This document shows positions 6,231-12,085 of a stretch of 12,085 nt of DNA, piece by piece (position 1 is the stretch's first letter; each line of letters begins with the position of its first letter). The notes beneath the pieces were generated by a model. That model saw only the letters and a program-made list of their open reading frames with translations, made no database searches and was not told the DNA's origin. The position numbers and the translations under genes are program-made. This stretch comes from SVTX01 sp045132775 (GTDB lineage Bacteria; Bacillota; Clostridia; Oscillospirales; CAG-272), in the NCBI GenBank assembly GCA_045132775.1, contig JBGUSX010000061.1, positions 1 through 12,085 on the forward strand, in the 5' to 3' direction.

Positions 6231-7283
6231 TTAAAACTCAACTTCAAAGATAAGGGTGCTGTTGTGTTCCTTGCTTGCCTGCTTTTCTACTGACATGGAT
6301 GCACCGACTTTCATTATCTTATCTATGGCAACAGCAACTTTTTTATTCATTGTTGCGGATGTTGACCCTTTTAACGAAAGCTCCGTATACTGTACGGAGT
6401 TTTTATCTGTACATCTCATCTCGATTAATCCTTTAATATTATCGTCGTGTGCAAACCACTTTAACTTGGGCTCTTTAGGGCTATTACTTCCTTTGAAACG
6501 AGTAATTTTCTTTCCGCTATGATATGTGATTTTCCCTGAACCATTACCAAAATCCAATGTACTTGTATTGACATTAGGCTTTGAAGTGTTTTTATTACTT
6601 GACTTCTTGTTTGATATGCTATTAGTCTCCTCTTCCTTATTTGATTCGACAACGTTAACATTTATGTTGATACCAAACTTATTATTATTTTCTTCACTTT
6701 CTGTCATTTGAATAGAACACGCCTTTGCTCCCAAACAATACGCAATGTGTTCTAACTCTGCAATTTTTTCCTCGTTTGTTTTGCTAAATATACAATCAAC
6801 ACTTAAAAATCTTTTACGATTATACGGATCTATACAATATACCTCATTACATTTTGCTACGGGAATAAACTGTATTCCAGACAAAGGCGCAAACTCATCA
6901 TAAAGATGCAAAATTTCCGTATCATTTACCATATCACGCCAACCAATAGCGTTAGTGTCGATGCAAACATCTATGTCTCTTCTTCCGGCTTCATCAACTA
7001 TTTCAATAATGTTAGGGATATTAAAGTTCTCACTATTAAATTCCTCCGCAGAAAGAGGATTATATTTTCTCATCCTTTTATTATAGCTATCCTCTTGTCT
7101 TTTAATTTTTCGAATTTCACTATCCTCTTGTCTTTTAATTTTTCGGATTTCACTATCCTCTTTGCCCTTTTCATAAAGCGCCTTGGCACTTTTAGAAACC
7201 CCAACTGCCGCTTTTTTGCTGATGTCTCCAACCTTATGAAAAAACTCTGATGTCTTTTTGCTCTTGTTCTCTTCGTTTGCCAT
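6231..7283 (-). CDS. Unrecognised AT-rich 350-residue protein with hendecad repeat
   Basis: I do not recognise this family. Visible parts, in order: a Lys-rich N-terminus (1-40); a charged helix with an exact 11-residue repeat EDSEIRKIKRQ (42-52, 53-63), as in a coiled coil; a folded-looking middle domain (about 85-195) with Cys at 107, 145, 150, 164, 183 and 189; an Asn/Ser/Lys linker (about 205-270); and a C-terminal domain (about 271-350) that alternates strands and ends in LIFEVEF. No signal peptide or membrane helix. The ATG at 7283 has a strong AAGGAG seven bases upstream, so it is surely translated. It is clearly richer in A/T than its neighbours. It precedes GH43 by 17 bases and lies next to a repeat element, which could mean recent acquisition. 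I infer no function. Confidence 0.75.
   Translation of the reverse strand: MANEENKSKKTSEFFHKVGDISKKAAVGVSKSAKALYEKGKEDSEIRKIKRQEDSEIRKIKRQEDSYNKRMRKYNPLSAEEFNSENFNIPNIIEIVDEAGRRDIDVCIDTNAIGWRDMVNDTEILHLYDEFAPLSGIQFIPVAKCNEVYCIDPYNRKRFLSVDCIFSKTNEEKIAELEHIAYCLGAKACSIQMTESEENNNKFGININVNVVESNKEEETNSISNKKSSNKNTSKPNVNTSTLDFGNGSGKITYHSGKKITRFKGSNSPKEPKLKWFAHDDNIKGLIEMRCTDKNSVQYTELSLKGSTSATMNKKVAVAIDKIMKVGASMSVEKQASKEHNSTLIFEVEF
7087..7162. repeat. 33-base tandem repeat inside the unrecognised gene
   Basis: Two 33-base units (7087-7119 and 7120-7152) differ at one base and are followed by a partial third copy that matches for about 10 bases. The unit encodes the 11-residue repeat of the coiled-coil segment. 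Near identity at the DNA level points to recent duplication. Confidence 0.85.
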
Positions 7284-7290
7284 TTTATTT

Positions 7291-7296
7291 CTCCTT
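7291..7296 (-). promoter_or_regulatory. Strong ribosome binding site of the unrecognised gene
   Basis: AAGGAG on the minus strand, seven bases before the ATG at 7283. It is the main evidence that this unusual reading frame is a real gene with this start. Confidence 0.8.
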
Positions 7297-7326
7297 GATG
7301 TTTTTAAATTGCACTTCCGCGCTTAT

Positions 7327-7355
7327 AATATAACTTGTATTTTTAGCGAGCTTAA
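7327..7355 (-). promoter_or_regulatory. Possible promoter of the left operon
   Basis: On the minus strand TTAAGC (7355-7350), a 17-base spacer and TATATT (7332-7327) lie about 45 bases upstream of the ATG at 7283. The match is partial, especially at -35. It is the best candidate between the repeat element and the first gene of the left operon. Confidence 0.35.
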
Positions 7356-7400
7356 TTATTTGATGTTATTTTCGAATTTTGATTTATCGGTGTGTTAAGC

Positions 7401-7435
7401 CTTCCCCAGCGGGGAAGGGGGACCGCGTAAGCGGT
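7401..7435. repeat. Two hairpins of the element's left arm
   Basis: CTTCCCC-AGC-GGGGAAG (7401-7417) and ACCGC-GTAA-GCGGT (7422-7435) are adjacent perfect stem-loops. They correspond in order to the two hairpins of the right arm. Confidence 0.75.
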
Positions 7436-7567
7436 GGATGAGGAGGTCGCTCTTTCAAGGGTTTCACGTCCTTTAATCATCTTGTTTCATTGCAAAGAAT
7501 CATTGCGCCACAAGACAAAATCCACAAAATTCCCGTGACGAATGTCTTAATGGCGACCTCCTCATCC

Positions 7568-7652
7568 ACCACCTTCGGTGGTCCCCCGTAAAGCGCGTTT
7601 TGCTTGCAAAAGGTGCTACGAGGGCTCGCCCGAGTTGTTCTCCGCTGGAGAA
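7568..7652. repeat. Two hairpins of the element's right arm
   Basis: ACCACC-TTC-GGTGGT (7568-7582) and TTCTCC-GCT-GGAGAA (7638-7652) mirror the left-arm hairpins. They differ in sequence but keep full pairing, and are spaced by about 50 extra bases that include TTTTGC-TT-GCAAAA. Confidence 0.75.
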
Positions 7653-7691
7653 GGCTATTCGATAAATTGCAATTTCACATTAAAAGTGCAT

Positions 7692-8585
7692 TTACACCTT
7701 CCTCTTGAAATTACCGAACACCTCGTTGACCTTTGTAAAGCTTGCAAAGGTGCCGGGGAATTTTTTAATTATCTTCATCATCTCGCCTATCTGTCTCTTA
7801 TTGATAATGCAGACAAGCATATATTTGTCGGTATCCGAGTACATTCCGTGCACCTGTATCTCGGTGACTCCGTGCTTGAGCCGCTTCATAAGCTCCCCCG
7901 AGACCTCCTCGGGCTTGTCGGTGACGATCTCGAACTTGTATCCGTTCTTCAGTCCGCTCAGACCGTTATCAACTATAACGTTGGCGATAAAGAGGTTGAG
8001 AAGCGTACAGATCACAGGTGTGACCTTCATCCCGTAAACGAAGAACGCGATTGCAACAACGCTCGCATCCATAATGAACGAAAGAGACGCCATATTCTTC
8101 TCGGGCTTGAAGTGCCTGATTATCGCTGAAATTCCGTACGTGCCGCCGCTCGCACCGAATCTGCGAAGCATAATCGAAAAACCGAATCCCGAAACCACAC
8201 CCGTTGCTATGCAGGCGAAAACGACGTTGAAGTCCTCGCCGTTGTTAGCAAGGCTATATGCCTTAAAGCCTACAAGGTCGTACAATTTCGGCATTGAGGA
8301 CTGGACGACCATGTAAATACTCATCATAAGTCCGAGCTTTTTATCTACCAGCGCGCTGACTAAGATAAAGATCGGGATATTGAAGGTCACCATCAGAATT
8401 CCCCAATCGACCGCGCCGCCGATGAGATGGTGCGTGATAGTCGCAAGACCGCCGACACCTCCCGGTGCAAAGCCGTTGCTGTTCTGGAAAAAGTGGTAAG
8501 CCGTACCGACTATGACACCTGCCGCAATGGCAACGACAATATCAAAAATAAATTCTTTTACGTTAAAACGCTTCTTTTCCGTCAT
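7692..8585 (-). CDS. YitT-family membrane protein (DUF161 + DUF2179)
   Basis: Predicted 297-residue integral membrane protein. The N-terminal YitT region (about 10-210) holds five or six hydrophobic segments with the family's conserved glycine-rich stretches: GFAPGGVGGLA (38-48), FNIPIF (68-73) and FGASGGTYGISAI (143-155). The C-terminal soluble DUF2179 domain (about 216-292) has VTEIQVHGMYS (240-250) and a KYMLVCIINKRQ strand (254-265), and is cytoplasmic by family precedent. Members are common in multiple copies in Bacillota and their transport role is not established. The ATG at 8585 has GGGGG seven bases upstream. It is the last gene of the right operon, 15 bases after the kinase-fold gene; no intrinsic terminator is obvious, but the hairpin-rich repeat element lies directly downstream. 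Confidence 0.9.
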   Translation of the reverse strand: MTEKKRFNVKEFIFDIVVAIAAGVIVGTAYHFFQNSNGFAPGGVGGLATITHHLIGGAVDWGILMVTFNIPIFILVSALVDKKLGLMMSIYMVVQSSMPKLYDLVGFKAYSLANNGEDFNVVFACIATGVVSGFGFSIMLRRFGASGGTYGISAIIRHFKPEKNMASLSFIMDASVVAIAFFVYGMKVTPVICTLLNLFIANVIVDNGLSGLKNGYKFEIVTDKPEEVSGELMKRLKHGVTEIQVHGMYSDTDKYMLVCIINKRQIGEMMKIIKKFPGTFASFTKVNEVFGNFKRKV

Positions 8586-8600
8586 ATCTATACCCCCGGA

Positions 8601-9389
8601 TCAGCCGAAAACCTCTGCCGCGGCAATGATCCTCAATTTTTCACTGTCTATCTTATCTCTGCCGTACGAATCAAAGAATCTGTCTCTGTATTCGTCAGTC
8701 CCGAGATTAAATCCAAGCGTCCACGCGCCCCAGAAGAGATCAACGTGTCTGTCACCAATGCCACCGTTGCCAACGTCGATGAAGCCCGAAAGCCTCCAAT
8801 CGTCAAGCATTATATTAGGCAAACAGTAGTCACCGTGGATAATAACCTCGTTTTCAAGCTCCTTTTTTCCGTTTTCAAATACCTCAATCGCCTCGTCGGC
8901 GGAGCGGTAACCGAAGCTGTCGGGAAAATGCGATGAATCGTAATTCCCCGTTCTGAAATTCTCCTCAACAAGCGAGATATACTCCCCCATTCTGTCCTTG
9001 ACGGGACAGTCGGAGGCATCGGTCTCGTGCAGAGCGCGAAGCTCCTCGCCTATAAGGGAAGCGAGCCTCTTCGGGTCGTCAAGATACCGCGCGAAAATGC
9101 AATCCTCTCCGCGCACCCTCTCGGTGAGCATAAAGTCGCATTCTCCAAACGTTTCGTACTCAACCACGCGCGCGCCAAGTCCCTTTGAATTGAAATACGA
9201 GGTCATTTCAGCCTCACGCGAAAGGCTGTTGCGTGCGGCTTTTTTGAGATAATAACCACAGTCCTTTTCGATATAGTAAACCCTCGCCTCCGGCGAGCAG
9301 GAGCTGTCATATATCCTCGCTCCGCGCAAATGCTCGCCTATGCTTCTAGGCAGGGCGAACGGCACTCTTTCTATCTGTTCTCTTTTCAT
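8601..9389 (-). CDS. Aminoglycoside phosphotransferase APH(3')-like kinase
   Basis: Predicted 262-residue small-molecule kinase of the APH family. The catalytic Brenner loop HGDYCLPNIML (185-195) carries D187 and N192, and closely matches the HGDACLPNIMV of APH(3')-II. The Mg-binding Asp follows in SGFIDVGNGGIGDRHVDL (D205). The ATP-site Lys is in YYLKKAARN (K49 or K50), with a Glu in the next helix (REAEM, 58-62). The length equals that of APH(3') enzymes. Residues after 244 are less conserved: the end is AAAEVFG, where APH(3') ends in LDEFF. All kinase residues are present, so it should be active, but chromosomal relatives often act on other substrates and resistance cannot be assumed. It sits 18 bases after the GNAT gene and 15 before yitT; the ATG at 9389 has only a weak GACGG site. 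Confidence 0.88.
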   Translation of the reverse strand: MKREQIERVPFALPRSIGEHLRGARIYDSSCSPEARVYYIEKDCGYYLKKAARNSLSREAEMTSYFNSKGLGARVVEYETFGECDFMLTERVRGEDCIFARYLDDPKRLASLIGEELRALHETDASDCPVKDRMGEYISLVEENFRTGNYDSSHFPDSFGYRSADEAIEVFENGKKELENEVIIHGDYCLPNIMLDDWRLSGFIDVGNGGIGDRHVDLFWGAWTLGFNLGTDEYRDRFFDSYGRDKIDSEKLRIIAAAEVFG

Positions 9390-9407
9390 ATCCGTCTTTA
9401 AATGATC

Positions 9408-9887
9408 TTAAAGCTCCTTTAAGTATTTGACCTCACAGGCAAAGTGCTCGGTCTCGACAACGGGCTTGTCCACACGCACAAAGCCGTGCTTTTCGTAGAA
9501 TTTCTGCGCCGCGATCATATTGTCGCAGGTCTCAAGATAGCACCTGCCGTAATACTCTTTCGCATAGTCAAGCGCGATACGTATCAGATCATGCGCAAGC
9601 CCCGTGCCGCGTGCGTGCGGCAAACAGTACATCTTCTGAAGCTCGCAAAGTCCGACATCCTTGTCAAGACACCCAATGCCTACACCGCCGACTATCTCGC
9701 CCAACTCATCCTCGGCAACCCAGTATTTATTGCCCTCTGTATTATATATCTCGGAAAAACGGCAAAGGTCGGGATCCGCCCACGCAGTTCCCCCGTGGTT
9801 CGCGCCAAATTCGATCAAGCAGTAGCGGATAACTCCCTCGACCGCCTTGTCGTCTCTCTTTTCAATTTCTCTTATACTGTAAGCCAT
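9408..9887 (-). CDS. GNAT-family N-acetyltransferase
   Basis: Predicted 159-residue acetyl-CoA-dependent acyltransferase covering one complete GNAT domain. Strand 4 and the pyrophosphate-binding loop are in LCELQKMYCLPHARGTGLAHDL (loop RGTGLA, 93-98). The C-terminal motif AAQKFYEKHGF (126-136) supplies the usual catalytic Tyr candidate Y131. The N-terminal IREIEKRD (5-12) and WVAED..GEIVGGVG (56-70) are typical strands 1 to 3. The acceptor is unknown. The ATG at 9887 is four bases after the dsdA stop, with only a weak site upstream, so translation is probably coupled. It directly precedes the APH-like kinase; both enzyme types can modify aminoglycosides, but neither is shown to do so here. 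Confidence 0.9.
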   Translation of the reverse strand: MAYSIREIEKRDDKAVEGVIRYCLIEFGANHGGTAWADPDLCRFSEIYNTEGNKYWVAEDELGEIVGGVGIGCLDKDVGLCELQKMYCLPHARGTGLAHDLIRIALDYAKEYYGRCYLETCDNMIAAQKFYEKHGFVRVDKPVVETEHFACEVKYLKEL

Positions 9888-9891
9888 AATT

Positions 9892-11205
9892 TCAAAAAAT
9901 CTTCTCTTTTTCCTTACCCTCGCGGTAATATTTCAAAAGCTCGTCCTCGGGCACCATACTGCCTCCCGTCGCCCATACGAGATGGACTCCGCGCGACACC
10001 TCACCGCTCTTTTTATTGAGCGCGACGGCACCGAACATTCCCGCAAGCGCACTCGGTTCAAGCCTTATTCCCTCACTGTCGGTCAGCATTGCAAGAAGTG
10101 CACTCATTCTGCCGTCCTCGACCGTATAGCATCCGTCAATAAACGGAAGCATGAATTTGCCGACGAATCCCGACGCGCGACCTACCGCAAGTCCGTCCGC
10201 AATAGTTTTGTTGTCAATTCCGATATCGTTTACCGATATTCCGTTATGTAATCCCGTCGCCATACCGAGTATCATGCAGGGCGAGTGGGTGGGCTCGGCA
10301 AAATAGCAGTGAACACTGTCACCAAACTGATGCTTAAGCCCAAATGCCACACCTCCGGGACCGCCTCCGACTCCGCAGGGAAGATAAATATATAGCGGAT
10401 TTTGCTCACTTATCACGATTCCCTCTTTGTCAAATTGCGCCTTGAGTCTCTCCGCCGCTACCGAATAGCCGAGAAAGAGCTCGCGTGAATTTTCATCGTC
10501 AACGAAATGACAGAATCGATCCTTCTCTGCCTGTCTGCGTCCGTTTTCGACAGCCACACTGTAATCGCTTTGATATTCTACGACCTCAACGCCCTTGGAG
10601 CGCAGCATCGCCTTTTTCCATTCGCGCGCATCCGCCGACATGTGAACAGTCACGCGAAAGCCGAGCTTTGCGGAAATGATACCGATAGAAAGTCCGAGAT
10701 TTCCAGTTGATCCCACCGCGATCGAGTACTTTGAAAACAGCTCTCTGAATTTTTCATCTGCGAGGATCGCGTAATCGTCGCTCAGCTTGAGTCCGCCCTC
10801 GCGCATCGCGATCTTCTCCGCAACGCAAAGTACCTCGTATATACCGCCTCGCGCCTTTATCGAGCCCGAAACAGCCAGGTGACTGTCAAGCTTTATATAG
10901 AGCTTGCCGCCTATCTCACAGGCATATTTCTTCTCAAGTGCCGCCTTCATTCCGCCGATCTCACGCAGGGGTGACTCCAAAAGTCCGCCCGTTGCCTCGG
11001 TCTCGGGAAAGACCGCCTTGAAATAGGACGCAAACCGCCCAAGCCTCGCCGATGCGTTGGCAATGTCGGACTTGCCAAGCTCAGCACGGAGCGCGGCAAC
11101 CTCAAATACTTCCTTTTTATCGTTTATCCAAACCGACTCCTCACAGCGCGAAAGGCACTGCACCAGGGGATTATCAATTATATCCTTATCAACGTTATTA
11201 TCCAT
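9892..11205 (-). CDS. dsdA: D-serine ammonia-lyase (D-serine dehydratase)
   Basis: Predicted PLP enzyme of 437 residues that converts D-serine to pyruvate and ammonia. The PLP lysine is K117 in VSGSIKARGGIYEVL (112-126), the family signature; it falls within one residue of the E. coli enzyme's K118. The serine/glycine loop GSTGNLGLSIG (165-175) and the phosphate-binding GVGGGPGG (278-285) are intact, as are the N-terminal NPLV and SPL segments and the C-terminal ATGG (412-415). Length is close to the E. coli protein's 442. I chose the ATG at 11205 because GGAGG lies five bases upstream; the frame opens at a TTG (11217) overlapping that site. No dsdX-like permease or dsdC-like regulator is in the window. 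It follows the methyltransferase-like gene by 15 bases. Confidence 0.95.
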   Translation of the reverse strand: MDNNVDKDIIDNPLVQCLSRCEESVWINDKKEVFEVAALRAELGKSDIANASARLGRFASYFKAVFPETEATGGLLESPLREIGGMKAALEKKYACEIGGKLYIKLDSHLAVSGSIKARGGIYEVLCVAEKIAMREGGLKLSDDYAILADEKFRELFSKYSIAVGSTGNLGLSIGIISAKLGFRVTVHMSADAREWKKAMLRSKGVEVVEYQSDYSVAVENGRRQAEKDRFCHFVDDENSRELFLGYSVAAERLKAQFDKEGIVISEQNPLYIYLPCGVGGGPGGVAFGLKHQFGDSVHCYFAEPTHSPCMILGMATGLHNGISVNDIGIDNKTIADGLAVGRASGFVGKFMLPFIDGCYTVEDGRMSALLAMLTDSEGIRLEPSALAGMFGAVALNKKSGEVSRGVHLVWATGGSMVPEDELLKYYREGKEKEKIF

Positions 11206-11210
11206 ATTGA

Positions 11211-11215
11211 CCTCC
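11211..11215 (-). promoter_or_regulatory. Ribosome binding site fixing the dsdA start
   Basis: GGAGG on the minus strand, five bases before the ATG at 11205. It overlaps the alternative TTG codon at 11217-11215 and so argues against that start. Confidence 0.8.
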
Positions 11216-11220
11216 AAACC

Positions 11221-11886
11221 TTACCAAATAAACGGAATAAGTCTGTATTTTACCTTTTTTCTGTACTCCGAGTAGCCCGCGAGCCCCTCCGAGAGTACAT
11301 TTTCTTCATTTATGATCCGAAAAATTATCGCCACGGGGTATATCGCAAACGGGATAAGTCCCCAGAACGAGCCAAGCACTATGGGCATCGGCAAAAACAT
11401 AAGAAGCGTTGCAAGGTACATAGGGTGTCTCACAACTCCGTATAACCCCGTGTCGATCACCTTTTGCCCCTCCTGCACCTCTACCGTGCGCGAAAGATAC
11501 GCATTCTCACGCAAGACCTCGGCATACAGCGCGTATCCGACTAAAAATATCACAGCCGCCGCAATCGTCAGCCAAAGAGGAACGCTTGACCAGCCGTAAC
11601 GGAAGTCAAACGCAGACAGAATAAAACCACCGAGAAACATGAGCGCGGAAACACCGACAACTCCCTTTTGTGCGCGCTCTTTTTCCCTGTTAGCAAGTCT
11701 CTTTTCGAGAAGCGACGGAGACTTTATGAACATAACGATTCCCATTATCATCATAGGAATAAACAATATCCCCAAAAACAACCACGCACCGAAATAATCA
11801 AACGTCCAAGCCGGCAAAAACAACAATGCGCCAACAAGCACTATTCCAAATATGAATTTCGTTAATGCACTTATTAATAGCTTCAT
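11221..11886 (-). CDS. Isoprenylcysteine carboxyl methyltransferase-like membrane protein
   Basis: Predicted 221-residue integral membrane protein of the ICMT/phospholipid-methyltransferase group (PF04140/PF04191-like). There are about five hydrophobic segments: 8-26, 31-53, 78-94, 103-122 and 156-190. The C-terminal SAM-binding core is clear: GLYGVVRHPMYLATLL (147-162) with the conserved RHPxY, and RIINEENVL (190-198) with the paired Glu, ending in YSEYRKKVKYRLIPFIW. The acceptor in bacteria is usually unknown. The frame opens upstream at a GTG (11946), but the ATG at 11886 has GGAGG eight bases before it and gives a normal membrane N-terminus; the extra 20 residues would be an Asn/Ser-rich stretch encoded in a repeat region. 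First gene of the right operon. Confidence 0.88.
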   Translation of the reverse strand: MKLLISALTKFIFGIVLVGALLFLPAWTFDYFGAWLFLGILFIPMMIMGIVMFIKSPSLLEKRLANREKERAQKGVVGVSALMFLGGFILSAFDFRYGWSSVPLWLTIAAAVIFLVGYALYAEVLRENAYLSRTVEVQEGQKVIDTGLYGVVRHPMYLATLLMFLPMPIVLGSFWGLIPFAIYPVAIIFRIINEENVLSEGLAGYSEYRKKVKYRLIPFIW

Positions 11887-11894
11887 AATTCTTG

Positions 11895-11899
11895 CCTCC
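11895..11899 (-). promoter_or_regulatory. Ribosome binding site fixing the methyltransferase start
   Basis: GGAGG on the minus strand, eight bases before the ATG at 11886. It supports that start over the GTG at 11946. I found no convincing -35/-10 pair upstream of it. Confidence 0.75.
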
Positions 11900-11909
11900 A
11901 AATGTTTCA

Positions 11910-11946
11910 AATTTTGATTTGTCGAACTGTTTAAATTGAATTTCAC
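11910..11946. repeat. AT-rich two-part motif also seen at the edges of the composite element
   Basis: AATTTTGATTTGTCG (11910-11924) and TAAATTGAATTTCAC (11932-11946) stand seven bases apart. The same two motifs, in the same order and strand, occur at 7375-7389 (14 of 15 identical) and 7663-7678 (one extra C), but there about 270 bases apart with the composite element between them. Confidence 0.6.
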
Positions 11947-11985
11947 GGCAGCAAATTTTCCTCACGGTACGCTTTGCGTCCGTAG

Positions 11986-12005
11986 GGGAGGGGCTTGCCC
12001 CTCCC
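11986..12005. repeat. GC-rich hairpin repeat, copy 1
   Basis: GGGAGGGG, loop CTTG, CCCCTCCC: a perfect 8-base stem (9 if the loop's C and G pair), preceded by GTAG. It belongs with copy 2 at 12058-12077. It lies upstream of the right operon and has no T-run, so I call it an intergenic palindromic repeat and not a terminator. Confidence 0.75.
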
Positions 12006-12057
12006 GCTTGATGAACGTCTATAAAACCTTTATGGTATAAGGCATTACATGCTGTAG

Positions 12058-12077
12058 GGCGGGGGCTTGCTCCCGCC
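12058..12077. repeat. GC-rich hairpin repeat, copy 2
   Basis: GGCGGGGG, loop CTTG, CTCCCGCC: an 8-base stem with one G-T pair, again preceded by GTAG and with the same loop as copy 1. The stems differ in sequence but both stay paired. The window ends eight bases later, so the full element may be cut off. Confidence 0.75.
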
Positions 12078-12085
12078 GTTTCGTT

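Larger units (their letters stand above)
7382..7667. repeat. Composite inverted-repeat element (MITE/palindromic-repeat-like)
   Basis: This fills most of the 408-base gap at 7284-7691. From outside in, the arms share ATTTATCG (7382-7389, complement 7660-7667), AGCCTTCCCCAGCGGGGAA (7398-7416; complement at 7638-7656 with two changes), GGGGGACC, and a perfect 18-base GGTGGATGAGGAGGTCGC (7433-7450, complement 7553-7570). About 100 bases of unique AT-rich core lie between. The right arm has some 50 extra bases with its own hairpin (7598-7611). No reading frame or transposase is present, so it would be a non-autonomous element. No clear target-site duplication is seen. Confidence 0.8.

Noticed and set aside
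7087..7162. Short tandem repeats as a CRISPR array
   Set aside because: Units abut with no spacers and encode a coiled-coil repeat inside a gene.
7451..7552. A small gene or RNA in the core of the composite repeat
   Set aside because: No start with a ribosome binding site, no sustained frame and no clear promoter or terminator in these 102 bases.
8601..9389. Calling the kinase an acquired aminoglycoside resistance gene
   Set aside because: It sits in a compact operon with composition like its neighbours and no mobile element around it; family membership alone does not show resistance.
11887..11946. N-terminal extension of the methyltransferase-like protein from a GTG
   Set aside because: It would be encoded in repeat-motif sequence and bypass the GGAGG site that precedes the ATG at 11886.

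Overview
The window looks like a piece of a Clostridia-type (Bacillota) chromosome, probably from a gut or other anaerobic community assembly. Evidence: strong GGAGG-type ribosome binding sites, ROK glucokinase and YitT (DUF161/DUF2179) genes of typical Bacillota form, mid-range GC, tightly packed operons, and small hairpin repeats in the gaps. This placement is inferred from protein character; no 16S or marker gene is present. Every gene I accept lies on the minus strand, so transcription runs from high to low coordinates.

Right operon (about 11886 to 7692, in transcription order): an isoprenylcysteine-methyltransferase-like membrane protein, D-serine ammonia-lyase (dsdA), a GNAT acetyltransferase, an aminoglycoside-phosphotransferase-fold kinase, and a YitT-family membrane protein. 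Gaps are 4 to 18 bases, so one transcript is likely. Upstream of it, at the window edge, are two related GC-rich hairpin repeats.

Middle gap (7284-7691): a composite inverted-repeat element resembling a MITE or palindromic repeat. Its two arms carry the same pair of small hairpins with compensatory base changes. AT-rich motifs at its edges recur at 11910-11946 without the GC-rich insert, and one of them recurs again near position 51.

Left operon (7283 to 1244): an unrecognised AT-rich 350-residue protein with a hendecad repeat, a family 43 glycoside hydrolase broken by a single-base frameshift, an MGH1/GH63-like (alpha/alpha)6 glycosidase, a membrane-anchored glycerophosphodiester phosphodiesterase, a small two-helix membrane protein, and a beta-lactamase-fold serine hydrolase whose start overlaps the preceding gene. 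Sugars released by the two glycosidases could feed the last gene, a ROK glucokinase (1087 to 128). The glucokinase also has its own perfect-consensus promoter and ends at a strong terminator.

The first 36 bases are a pure C run and are most likely a sequencing or assembly artefact at a contig end. I see no phage, transposase, CRISPR, tRNA or rRNA. The least explained items are the 350-residue protein and the composite repeat; I do not see a convincing new multi-gene system.
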